From Streptomyces galbus (GTDB lineage Bacteria; Actinomycetota; Actinomycetes; Streptomycetales; Streptomycetaceae): a DNA stretch of 64,000 bases. Of this stretch, positions 9,563 through 17,806 are shown in pieces; the first letter of the stretch is position 1; every line of letters begins with the position of its first letter. The notes beneath the pieces were generated by a model. The model saw nothing but the letters and a program-made list of their open reading frames with translations. It had not been told where the DNA came from and made no database searches. A program made the position numbers and the translations under genes. Location of the stretch: assembly GCF_005280195.1 (NCBI RefSeq), contig NZ_SZPR01000002.1, positions 1-64,000 of the forward strand. Reading direction: 5' to 3'.

Positions 9563-11443
9563 GTGCCCGCCTCCACACCCTCACCCGCCCCGCCCGCCCC
9601 GACGTCCCCGGCGGAGCCGGGCGCGCAGGGGACGACGGACTCCGCGCATCCGGGCACCACCGCCGGGAGCACCACCACCGAGGAGCCACCCGCGGGCGAC
9701 GCAGCCGGGGAGGCCGCCCCCGACGCTCCCGGGGCTGCCCCCGAGGTGACGCGCGGGCGCGCCGTCGTCGCGCGCCTGGCCCGGCTGCGGGCCTGGCGGG
9801 AGCGGTACCCGCGGGTCGCGCGGGCGGTGTGGTGGGCGACCACCGTGCTGTCGGTCGCCCTCGTCCACCTGGCGCTGCTGCTGCCGGTGCCGCTCGCCGG
9901 GTTCGAGCCGCGGATGCTGCTGCGGCTGCCCGGGGAGGCGGTCGTGGTGGCCGCCGTGCTCACCGCGCTGCCGCGCCGGCCCCGCGTGGTGGTGGCGGCG
10001 CTGGGCGGGGCGGGCCTGGCCGCGCTGACCGTGGTGGACCTGCTGGACATGGGGTTCGGCTCGTACCTCGGGCGGGGGTTCAACCTGGTCCTCGACTGGG
10101 AGCTGCTGGGCGACGCCCGCTCCTACCTCGCCGACTCGCTGGGCGGGACGACCACGACCCTGCTGACGGCCGGGGTGCTCGTCCTGGTGGTGGTGCTGTT
10201 CGCCGGCATGGCCGCGGCGATGGTGCGCATCGGCACCGTCCTCGGGCGCGACGCGCAGAAGTCGACCCGGGCCACCCTCGTCGCGGGCACCGTGTGGATC
10301 ACCTGTTCCATCCTGACGGTCCAGGTGGCCGGGCAGCCGCTCACCGTGCACCGGGCGGCGGGCGCGCTGAACGCGCAGACCGACCGGGTGCGGGACACGC
10401 TGCGCGACGAGGCCGCGTTCGGCCGGCAGGCCCGGGCCGACCGGTTCGGCGCCACCCCCGGCGCGCAGCTCGTGCCGGACCTGCGCGGCAAGGACGTGGT
10501 GTTCACGTTCATCGAGAGCTACGGGCGCAGCGCGATCGAGGACCCGGTCATGGCGCCCGGCGTCGACCGGACGCTCGCGTCGAGCACCGCGGCGCTCCGG
10601 AAGGCCGGGTACCGGGCGAAGAGCGGCTGGCTGACCTCGGCGACCTACGGCGGGAGCAGCTGGCTCGGCCACTCCACCACCCTGTCGGGCCTGTGGATCG
10701 ACAACCAGCAGCGCTACCGCACGGTGATGGCCAGCGACCACCTGTCCCTGACCAAGGCGTTCCGCAAGACGGGCGCCTGGGACACCGTCGGGGTCATGCC
10801 GGGCGTGCAGAAGAGCTGGCCGGAGCAGAAGTACTACGGCCTGGACAAGGTCTACAACGCCTTCCAACTGGGCTACCGGGGGCCGAAGTTCAGTTGGTCG
10901 ACGATGCCGGACCAGTACGCGCTGGAGGCGTACCAGCGGCTGGTGCACGGCCGGCAGCGCGACAAGCCGCTGATGTCGGAGATCATCCTGACCTCCAGCC
11001 ACCAGCCGTGGGCGCCGATCCCGAAGATGGTCGGCTGGGACGAGCTCGGCGACGGCTCGGTGTTCGGCCCGATCGCGCAGGCGGGCCGCAAGGCCGGGGA
11101 CGTCATCGCCGACACCACCGCCTCGCGCGAGGAGTACGGCAAGTCGATCCAGTACTCGGTGACCGCCCTGACCCAGTGGCTGGAGCGCTACGGCACCGAC
11201 GACACCGTGCTGGTCTTCCTCGGCGACCACCAGCCGATCTCCCGGGTCAGCGGCACCCACGCCAGCCGGGACGTGCCGATCTCGATCGTGGCCAAGGACC
11301 CGGAGGTCCTCGACCGGATCGCCGGCTGGGGGTGGACGGACGGGCTGCGCCCGGCGCACGGCGCCCCGGTGTGGAAGATGAGCGCCTTCCGCGACCGCTT
11401 CCTGCTGGCCTACGGCTCCACCCCGCACCCCAGCGGGGGCTGA
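9563..11443 (+). CDS. membrane-bound sulfatase-fold protein (LtaS/phosphoglycerol-transferase-like)
   Basis: The 626-residue protein has a Pro/Ala/Thr-rich cytoplasmic N-terminus (about 1-90), hydrophobic segments between about 95 and 270, and an extracytoplasmic alkaline-phosphatase/sulfatase-type domain. Signs of that domain are DVVFTFIESYGRS (first metal site region), GGSSWLGHSTTLSG (likely nucleophile region) and VFLGDHQP (second metal site Asp/His). The frame is open to 9500, but GTG 9563 is preferred because GGAAGGA lies 7-8 nt upstream. Likely acts at the outer face on a phospholipid or cell-wall polymer. In Streptomyces such proteins are sometimes called CDP-alcohol phosphatidyltransferases, a name the sequence does not support. 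Convergent with dus. Confidence 0.75.
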   Translation: MPASTPSPAPPAPTSPAEPGAQGTTDSAHPGTTAGSTTTEEPPAGDAAGEAAPDAPGAAPEVTRGRAVVARLARLRAWRERYPRVARAVWWATTVLSVALVHLALLLPVPLAGFEPRMLLRLPGEAVVVAAVLTALPRRPRVVVAALGGAGLAALTVVDLLDMGFGSYLGRGFNLVLDWELLGDARSYLADSLGGTTTTLLTAGVLVLVVVLFAGMAAAMVRIGTVLGRDAQKSTRATLVAGTVWITCSILTVQVAGQPLTVHRAAGALNAQTDRVRDTLRDEAAFGRQARADRFGATPGAQLVPDLRGKDVVFTFIESYGRSAIEDPVMAPGVDRTLASSTAALRKAGYRAKSGWLTSATYGGSSWLGHSTTLSGLWIDNQQRYRTVMASDHLSLTKAFRKTGAWDTVGVMPGVQKSWPEQKYYGLDKVYNAFQLGYRGPKFSWSTMPDQYALEAYQRLVHGRQRDKPLMSEIILTSSHQPWAPIPKMVGWDELGDGSVFGPIAQAGRKAGDVIADTTASREEYGKSIQYSVTALTQWLERYGTDDTVLVFLGDHQPISRVSGTHASRDVPISIVAKDPEVLDRIAGWGWTDGLRPAHGAPVWKMSAFRDRFLLAYGSTPHPSGG

Positions 11444-11466
11444 CGCCCCGGCCGGCGGGGTCAGCC
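11438..11466. terminator. bidirectional hairpin shared by two convergent stop codons
   Basis: GGCTGAC (11438-11444) pairs with GTCAGCC (11460-11466), extended by CCCC/GGGG with one bulged base. The hairpin contains both stop codons, so the two genes end inside one terminator. Confidence 0.65.
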
Positions 11467-12615
11467 GCCCGAGGTGTCCAGCTCGGCGTCCTCGCCGATG
11501 CCCGCGCAGTCGTACGGGTCCTTCAGCCAGCCGTCCGGCAGCACCACGCGGTTGTTGCCGGAGGTACGGCCGCGGGGCCCGTCGGCGCCGTCCGGCCAGG
11601 GCTGGTCCAGGTCCAGCTCGTCGAGGCCGGCCCGCAGCTCGGCGAGCGAGGAGGTGACCGCCAGGCGCTTGCGCATCTCGCTGCCGACCGCGAAGCCCTT
11701 GAGGTACCAGGCGACGTGCTTGCGGAAGTCGATCACGCCCCGCGCCTCGTCGCCGATCCACTCCCCGAGCAGGGTGGCGTGGCGGACCATGACGTCGGCG
11801 ACCTCCCGCAGCGCGGGGCGCGCCAGGTCGGCCGGACGGCCCTCGAAGGCGGCGACCAGGTCGGCGAACAGCCACGGGCGGCCGAGGCAGCCGCGGCCCA
11901 CGACGACGCCGTCGCAGCCGGTCTCGCGGACCATGCGCAGGGCGTCCTCGGCGGACCAGATGTCGCCGTTGCCGAGGACGGGGATCTCCGGCACGTGCTC
12001 CTTGAGGCGGGCGATGGCCTCCCAGTCGGCGGTGCCGCCGTAGTGCTGGGCGGTGGTCCTGCCGTGCAGGGCGATGGCGGTGACGCCCTCCTCGACGGCG
12101 ATGCGGCCGGCGTCCAGGTAGGTGAGGTGGTCGTCGTCGATGCCCTTGCGCATCTTCATGGTGACCGGCAGGTCGCCGGCCCCGCTGACGGCCTCGCGCA
12201 GGATGGCCCGCAGCAGGGGGCGCTTGTAGGGCAGGGCGGAACCGCCGCCCCTGCGGGTGACCTTGGGCACCGGGCAGCCGAAGTTGAGGTCGATGTGGTC
12301 GGCCAGGTCCTCCTCCGCGATCATGCGGACGGCCTTGCCGACGGTCGCCGGGTCGACGCCGTACAGCTGGATCGAGCGCGGGTTCTCACTCGCGTCGAAG
12401 TGGATGAGCTGCATGGTCTTCTCGTTGCGCTCGACCAGCGCCCGCGTGGTGATCATCTCGCTGACGAAGAGGCCCTTGCCGCCGCTGAACTCCCGGCACA
12501 GCGTGCGGAACGGGGCGTTCGTGATGCCGGCCATGGGGGCGAGGACCACGGGGGGCCGGACGGCGTGCGGGCCGATCTGCAGGGTCGTGTTCTGGGCGGG
12601 CGCGGTCGTGGGCAT
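11461..12615 (-). CDS. dusB: tRNA-dihydrouridine synthase
   Basis: Flavin enzyme reducing uridines in the tRNA D-loop. The 384-residue sequence has the FMN barrel entry LAPMAGITNAPFR, the catalytic Cys in DLNFGCPVPKVTRRGGG, MKMRKGIDD, ALHGRTTAQHY and VLGNGDIWSAEDA / VVVGRGCLGRPW, all standard for DusB-like enzymes. ATG 12615 (MPTTAPAQNT) has GGGGGA immediately upstream. A 14-codon extension to 12657 is unlikely. It stands divergent from an MFS exporter. Confidence 0.93.
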   Translation of the reverse strand: MPTTAPAQNTTLQIGPHAVRPPVVLAPMAGITNAPFRTLCREFSGGKGLFVSEMITTRALVERNEKTMQLIHFDASENPRSIQLYGVDPATVGKAVRMIAEEDLADHIDLNFGCPVPKVTRRGGGSALPYKRPLLRAILREAVSGAGDLPVTMKMRKGIDDDHLTYLDAGRIAVEEGVTAIALHGRTTAQHYGGTADWEAIARLKEHVPEIPVLGNGDIWSAEDALRMVRETGCDGVVVGRGCLGRPWLFADLVAAFEGRPADLARPALREVADVMVRHATLLGEWIGDEARGVIDFRKHVAWYLKGFAVGSEMRKRLAVTSSLAELRAGLDELDLDQPWPDGADGPRGRTSGNNRVVLPDGWLKDPYDCAGIGEDAELDTSGG

Positions 12616-12655
12616 TCCCCCATTCTCCCGTACCGGACCCGGTGGGGCGACATTC

Positions 12656-12679
12656 ATTAGTTAGGCGTACTATTCACCT
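12656..12679 (+). promoter_or_regulatory. -10 box and partial palindrome before the MFS gene
   Basis: TACTAT (12668-12673) lies six bases before ATG 12680 with no Shine-Dalgarno site, suggesting a leaderless transcript. It is embedded in ATTAGTTAGGCGTACTATT (12656-12674), an imperfect palindrome (6 of 9 pairs), a plausible MarR/TetR-type operator covering the -10. No good -35 hexamer was found. Confidence 0.4.
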
Positions 12680-14134
12680 ATGCCCGAGCTCAGCCACCGC
12701 CGGCGCCTGCTGGTCCTGACGATCTGCTGCTTCAGTCTCCTGATGGTCAGCCTCGACACCACCGCGCTCAACGTCGCCCTGCCCGCCATGCAGCGCGGCC
12801 TGGACGCGAGCACGGCGGGGCTGCAGTGGAGCATCGACGCGTACACCCTGGTCCTCGCCTCGCTGCTGATGCTGTCGGGCTCCACCGCCGACCGGATCGG
12901 ACGCAAGAAGGTCTTCCTGACCGGGCTCGTCCTGTTCGCCCTCGGCTCCCTGCTGTGCTCGCTCGCCCCGAGCCTGGAGCTGCTGGTGGCGTTCCGCATG
13001 GTGCAGGCGGTCGGCGGCTCCATGCTGAACCCCGTCGCCATGTCGATCATCACCAACACCTTCACCGACCCGCGCGAGCGGGCCCGCGCCATCGGCGTGT
13101 GGGGCGCGGTGGTCGGCATCTCCATGGCGGCCGGCCCGCTGGTCGGCGGCCTGCTGGTGGAGTCGGTGGGCTGGCGCTCCATCTTCTGGGTGAACCTGCC
13201 GATCGGCCTGGCCGCCCTGCTGCTCACCCTGCGCTTCGTCCCCGAGTCCCGCGCGCCCCGGGCCCGCCGCCCCGACCCGGTGGGCCAGGTGCTGGTGATC
13301 GCCCTGTTCGGCTCGCTGACCTACGCGATCATCGAGGCGCCGGAGAGCGGGCCCGCCACCGTCCTGCCCTTCGCGGCGATCGCCCTCGCCGGGCTGCTGG
13401 GGCTGCTGTGGTACGAGCCCCGCCGCGACGAACCGCTCATCGACCTGCGCTTCTTCCGCTCGGTGCCGTTCAGCGGCGCCACGCTCGTCGCGATCTGCGC
13501 GTTCGCGGGGCTCGGCGGGTTCCTGTTCCTGTCCACGCTGTACCTGCAGAACGTGCGGGGGCTCGACGCGCTGCACGCCGGCCTGTGGATGCTGCCGATG
13601 GCCGTCCCCATGTTCCTGTGCGCACCGCTGTCCGGACGGCTGGTCGGCACCCGGGGGCCGCGGCTGCCGCTGCTCGTCGCGGGCGCGACGATGACGGTGA
13701 GCGGGGTGCTGTTCGCCGCGTTCGAGGCGGAGACGTCGGACGTCACGCTGTTCCTCGGGTACGTCCTGTTCGGCATCGGCTTCGGCTTCGTCAACGCCCC
13801 GATCACCAACACCGCCGTCTCGGGCATGCCCCGGGCCCAGGCCGGCCTGGCGGCGGCGGTCGCCTCCACCAGCCGCCAGCTCGGCCAGACGCTCGGCGTC
13901 GCGGTGATCGGCGCCGTGCTGGCGTCGGGGATCGGCGCGGGCTCCTACCGGGGGTCGTTCGTCTCGGCGGCGGTACCGGGGTGGTGGATCCTGGCCGGGT
14001 GCGGGGTGCTGGTGCTGGTGCTCGGGGCGGTGAGCAGCGGGGCGTGGGCGCGGCGGTCGGCGGAGCAGGTGGCGGATCGCCTCGCGGCGGGAGAGGTACG
14101 GGACGCCGTGCCGCAGCTGGAGTCCCGGGCGTAG
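12680..14134 (+). CDS. MFS drug exporter, DHA2 (14-TM, EmrB/QacA) type
   Basis: The 484-residue protein has the DHA2 opening LLMVSLDTTALNVALPAM (motif D1), a loop 2-3 motif A in STADRIGRKKVF, motif B-like RMVQAVGGSML and motif C GISMAAGPLVGGLL, followed by enough hydrophobic segments for 14 helices. It is predicted to export a small molecule by proton antiport. There is no adjacent regulator gene, but an operator-like palindrome overlaps its promoter. Substrate unknown. Confidence 0.88.
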   Translation: MPELSHRRRLLVLTICCFSLLMVSLDTTALNVALPAMQRGLDASTAGLQWSIDAYTLVLASLLMLSGSTADRIGRKKVFLTGLVLFALGSLLCSLAPSLELLVAFRMVQAVGGSMLNPVAMSIITNTFTDPRERARAIGVWGAVVGISMAAGPLVGGLLVESVGWRSIFWVNLPIGLAALLLTLRFVPESRAPRARRPDPVGQVLVIALFGSLTYAIIEAPESGPATVLPFAAIALAGLLGLLWYEPRRDEPLIDLRFFRSVPFSGATLVAICAFAGLGGFLFLSTLYLQNVRGLDALHAGLWMLPMAVPMFLCAPLSGRLVGTRGPRLPLLVAGATMTVSGVLFAAFEAETSDVTLFLGYVLFGIGFGFVNAPITNTAVSGMPRAQAGLAAAVASTSRQLGQTLGVAVIGAVLASGIGAGSYRGSFVSAAVPGWWILAGCGVLVLVLGAVSSGAWARRSAEQVADRLAAGEVRDAVPQLESRA

Positions 14135-14156
14135 GAAGGGTCCTCCCGGATCACCC

Positions 14157-14203
14157 GACCTCCCTCCCCTCCCTCCCCCTCACTGCCTCCCCTCTCTCCC
14201 CCG
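14157..14203 (+). repeat. polypyrimidine tract between convergent genes
   Basis: An almost pure C/T run (CCTCCCTCCCC-type units) fills the spacer between the MFS stop and the SUKH gene stop. The other strand is G-rich with several runs of three to five G, able in principle to form a G-quadruplex, and could work as an unusual terminator. Confidence 0.7.
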
Positions 14204-14233
14204 GGCTGACCCGGCTCGTCCGACGCCGGGGCG

Positions 14234-16141
14234 TCAGGCGGGCCGGTCGTCCCGTCGCTGCCGCCCCACGCGGAAGGTGAGGTAGGCGTAGGGCTCACCC
14301 GCGCGGGGCGCCCGGGTCCAGGACCGGGTGGTGAACGTGGCGAGCCTTCCCCGGGTCAGCGCGAAACGGGGCAGGGACAGACCCAGCTCCGTGTGCAGGG
14401 CCGCCAGCATCCGCCGTTCCCGTACCGGTTCGCTGTCGTCCGGGTCGATCAGGCGCGCGGGGTCCAGCGCCCCGGGTACGGCGCCGGAGCGCTCGACGTC
14501 CGCCCCCCGTACGGTGAACGCGTACCGCTCCTCACCCCGTTCGGCCACGGAGAGGTGGAACGCGGCCGGGTGCCGGTCCGGGAAGGCGCTCCTCGGCTCC
14601 CGCCACACCACGACCGCGCGCCCGGCGCCGGAGGCGGCCACCGCCGGGGACCGGATCAGCCGGCCCATGCGGCCTGCGGAGTGCCCGTCGAAGGCGAAGG
14701 CCCACCCCTCGGGGCCGCGGCCCACGGCGACCACGGCCCTGTCCTCCCAGGGCTCGGTGTCCTCCCGCTCGCCGCGTGCCCGCCAGCGCGCCCCGAACCG
14801 GTTCACGGGGGCGCTCAGCCGCGCGCCCTCCTCACCGATCAAGGCGGGCAGCCGGGCCGGATCGACGCCCTCCACCCAGACGCAGCGGTACCCGTCGAGC
14901 GGCTGCCCGTGCACGGCGGGCTCGGTCAGCCAGTGCAGGCCCGGCGGATCGAGATCGGGCACCGGCTCGGGACCGGGGCCCGTGTGCCCCGCCCGTGGTG
15001 TCGCCAGGATCTGCCGTCCGCGGTCCGGGGTGACCGGCGGGCCGAGGACCGGATCGGCGAGCAGGCCGACCGGGGCGATCAGCGACGGTCCGGGCGCCTC
15101 CCACCGCGGGAGCGCCTCGCTCAGCGTCCGCCAGGCGACGTCGGTCGCGCCCCAGCGGGCCGCCTCGCGGGCCTCGGCGACCGCTCGGCCCCACGGTCCG
15201 GGCGGCGCGTAGCGGTAGGTGCCGTCCCGCATGCCGCCCAGCACGGCCTCGGCGGTGCTCCGGGGCACCCCGCGAGCCGCCATCATCCCCAGCCAGTGCT
15301 CGTCCCCGTCCGGCCGCCAGGTGCCGTTCGCCTGTGCCATCGCCTCCACCGGCAGCAGGTCGGGCAGATAGCGCGGGTCGCCCACCAGCATGCCGTAACT
15401 CAGCGGATCGCCGGGAGCGTTGAGCTGCCGGAGCTGGGTCAGCAGGGCGGCGCTGTGCGGCCGGCCGAAGGAGGCAGCCTCCTCGAGCAGGGGCAGGGCC
15501 TCCTCGTGCCGTCCGCGCAGGGCCAGCACGCGGGCCCGGTCGACGCGGTCGTCCTGGGCGCGCGTGGTGGCGTTGGCGAAGTCGGGGCGCGCGGCCCGGT
15601 CGGCGTGGAAGGCCCGGTACATGGCCTCCATGTAGGCGCGGAAGGACGGGTAGCGGTCCGGCGGCTCACCGCTCCAGCCCTTGTGGACGTAGAGCGCCCA
15701 CTCACCGTCCTGGCCGGTGTCCCCCGGATCGAGCAGGGCGTACGACATGTCGGAGTCCGTCTCCAGCCGCAGCGCCCGTCGCCACATCCCGGCCAGCAGG
15801 ACCTCCTCCCTGCGCGGGTGGTCGCCGAGGTTCCCCTCGTAGAGCGGGGTCAGGTCGTACGGGTCCCCGAACCAGCCGATGTCGGCGGTGCCGCCGAGCT
15901 GGTAGATCCCCGCGGCCTGCCCGACGTGCCACCCGTCGCTCACGGCCAGGAACGCGCGGTACGAGGGCGGCAGCCGGCACCCGAGCCGCTGCTCGGCCGC
16001 GGCGATCGCCGTCTCGCCCGCCCCGGGCGCTCCGAGCGGCGGGAAGGCCGCCGGACCGGCCGCCTCCTCGTCGGCGCGCGGGACCCACTCCTCCTGCCAA
16101 CGCCCCAGGAACTCCCGCCAGTTCAACGACTCTTCGCTCAT
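14234..16141 (-). CDS. SMI1/KNR4 (SUKH) domain protein with long uncharacterised C-terminal half
   Basis: This 635-residue protein begins with a SUKH-type domain: AEQRLGCRLPPSYRAFLAVSDGW (about 47-70 in outline, with the LPPSYRAFL core), a Gly-rich strand and a WALYVHKGWSGEPPDRYPSF segment. Residues 190-225 look like a short helical repeat (RARVLALRGRHEEALPLLEEA). The rest, to residue 635, is not recognised. SUKH domains are common immunity modules of polymorphic toxin systems but also occur in housekeeping proteins. No toxin gene is adjacent. No signal peptide or TM helix is seen. It is followed by the minus-strand end of its own unit and faces the MFS gene. Confidence 0.7.
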   Translation of the reverse strand: MSEESLNWREFLGRWQEEWVPRADEEAAGPAAFPPLGAPGAGETAIAAAEQRLGCRLPPSYRAFLAVSDGWHVGQAAGIYQLGGTADIGWFGDPYDLTPLYEGNLGDHPRREEVLLAGMWRRALRLETDSDMSYALLDPGDTGQDGEWALYVHKGWSGEPPDRYPSFRAYMEAMYRAFHADRAARPDFANATTRAQDDRVDRARVLALRGRHEEALPLLEEAASFGRPHSAALLTQLRQLNAPGDPLSYGMLVGDPRYLPDLLPVEAMAQANGTWRPDGDEHWLGMMAARGVPRSTAEAVLGGMRDGTYRYAPPGPWGRAVAEAREAARWGATDVAWRTLSEALPRWEAPGPSLIAPVGLLADPVLGPPVTPDRGRQILATPRAGHTGPGPEPVPDLDPPGLHWLTEPAVHGQPLDGYRCVWVEGVDPARLPALIGEEGARLSAPVNRFGARWRARGEREDTEPWEDRAVVAVGRGPEGWAFAFDGHSAGRMGRLIRSPAVAASGAGRAVVVWREPRSAFPDRHPAAFHLSVAERGEERYAFTVRGADVERSGAVPGALDPARLIDPDDSEPVRERRMLAALHTELGLSLPRFALTRGRLATFTTRSWTRAPRAGEPYAYLTFRVGRQRRDDRPA

Positions 16142-16229
16142 GGCCGGATCGTCGCACGCGGCACTGACAGCGGCACCGCCCGGAGCACTGCCCCCCGGGG
16201 CGCCGGACGCCCGCGGTCAGGGGACGCCG

Positions 16230-17705
16230 TCAGCGCACCGTGCGGGGCAGGCGCAGGCTCAGCAGGCCCGTGAGGAGGACTCCGGCGAGTTGGGCCGCCA
16301 GGGTCCACAGCAGGGCGTCGCGCATGCCCGTGTGGGGGGCCAGGGAGAGGAACAGGGTGCCGAGGGTGGCCACGCCCAGCGCCAGGGCCGACTGCTGGGT
16401 GGTCACCATGACCCCGCCGCCCACGCCCGCCCGGGCCGGCGGCACCTCGGACAGCACGATCCGCATCAGCACCGGGAGCTGGAGCGCCTGTCCGGCGCCG
16501 GCCACCGCCGCGCCCGGCAGCAGCTCGACCAGGCCGAGGTCCGGCCACGCCCGCCACGCCGCCAGCATCATCAGCGCCACGCCCACGCCCTGGATCACCG
16601 CGCCCGCGCTCACCACCCGGGTGCCGTACCGGGTGACCAGCCGCGGGCCGGCCAGCGAGACGAACAGGAACACCAGGGCCATCGGCGCGAGGGCCAGGCC
16701 CGCCGGGACCGGGTCCAGGCCCGCGCCCCGCTGGAGGGCGACCGCGATGACGAACATGAACCCGCTGAAGCCCATCGAGAACGGCACGATCATCACCAGG
16801 GCGCGCCGCAGCGAGGTCAGCGCGAACAGGCTCGGCGGCACCAGCGGCGTACGGCCCTGACGGTCGGCCCGGCGCTCCACCGCCCAGAACGCGCCCGCCG
16901 CGCAGGGGAACGCGGCCAGGGACAGCCACGTCCACAGCGGCCAGCCGGCCGCCCGGCCCTCGGTCAGCGGGACGAGCAGCGTCAGCAGCGCGGCGGCGAG
17001 CAGTGCCGTGCCGGGGCCGTCCACCGGCTCGGGGCGCCGGGAGCGGGTCTCGGGCACCGCGCGGGCGGCCAGGAGCAGGCCGACGACCACGACGGGCACG
17101 TTGACGAGGAACACCGAGCGCCAGCCGGTGCCCGCGAGGTCGGCGGCGACCAGGACCCCGCCGAGGATCTGGCCCGCCACCATGGACAGGCCGGCCGTGG
17201 CGCCGTACAGGCTCATCGCGCGGGCCCGGCGGGGGCCCTCGGTGGCGGCCTGGATGGTGGCGAGGACCTGCGGGAGCATCGCGGCGGCCGACGCGCCCTG
17301 CGCGACGCGGGCCGCGACCAGCGTCCAGGCGTCCGGCGCGAGGCCGCAGGCCAGCGAGGTCAGGCCGAAGGCGGCCATGCCGCCGAGGAAGAGCCGGCGC
17401 CGCCCGAAGAGGTCGCCGAGCCGGCCGCCCAGGACGAGCAGCACGGCGTAGGCGACGCCGTACCCGGCGACGACGAGTTCCAGGACGGACTCGCTCGCGC
17501 CCAGGTCGCGGCCCATGGTGGGCAGGGCGACGTTGACGATGAAGAAGTCGACGAGCGGCAGGGACGCCGCCAGCAGCACGGTGAACAGTCCCAGCGTGCC
17601 CAGCGCGGGCGGTGCCGGCGCGGTGCGCGGGCTGTGGGCGCTGTACGGGGTGGAGGTCCTTGCCGTCGGTGCGGTCGTTCCGGTCGTGGGCGTTGTCTCG
17701 GTCAC
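16230..17705 (-). CDS. MFS exporter, DHA2 type
   Basis: The 491-residue protein has a Thr/Pro-rich N-tail of about 30 residues, then TVLLAASLPLVDFFIVNVALP (membrane helix 1 with the DHA2 motif), RLGDLFGRRRLFLGG (motif A) and LSMVAGQILGGVL (motif C). Fourteen helices are plausible. GTG 17705 (MTETTPTTG) is the best start; the ribosome site is weak. It is divergent from an XRE/MmyB regulator with shared operator-like repeats, the usual setting for a regulator-controlled efflux pump. Substrate unknown. Confidence 0.88.
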   Translation of the reverse strand: MTETTPTTGTTAPTARTSTPYSAHSPRTAPAPPALGTLGLFTVLLAASLPLVDFFIVNVALPTMGRDLGASESVLELVVAGYGVAYAVLLVLGGRLGDLFGRRRLFLGGMAAFGLTSLACGLAPDAWTLVAARVAQGASAAAMLPQVLATIQAATEGPRRARAMSLYGATAGLSMVAGQILGGVLVAADLAGTGWRSVFLVNVPVVVVGLLLAARAVPETRSRRPEPVDGPGTALLAAALLTLLVPLTEGRAAGWPLWTWLSLAAFPCAAGAFWAVERRADRQGRTPLVPPSLFALTSLRRALVMIVPFSMGFSGFMFVIAVALQRGAGLDPVPAGLALAPMALVFLFVSLAGPRLVTRYGTRVVSAGAVIQGVGVALMMLAAWRAWPDLGLVELLPGAAVAGAGQALQLPVLMRIVLSEVPPARAGVGGGVMVTTQQSALALGVATLGTLFLSLAPHTGMRDALLWTLAAQLAGVLLTGLLSLRLPRTVR

Positions 17706-17736
17706 GGGACCGAGCCTGCGCGCCGGCTCAGACGGG

Positions 17737-17773
17737 TACCAGAGTGTCCTTGTCCTGGTAGCAGGAGTACCTG
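17737..17773. promoter_or_regulatory. operator-like repeats between MFS and XRE regulator
   Basis: TACCAG (17737-17742) and CTGGTA (17755-17760) form an inverted repeat with a 12-bp spacer, and a third half-site TACCTG follows at 17768-17773. Placed in the shared divergent promoter, these are likely contact sites for the adjacent regulator. Confidence 0.5.
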
Positions 17774-17806
17774 GCAACAGGATCCGCGCCACGGCACCCT
17801 GGAGGC

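Noticed and set aside
7219..10083. A 954-aa minus-strand frame across the debranching gene
   Set aside because: Arg/Pro/Ala/Gly-rich shadow of the plus-strand genes with no recognisable motif.
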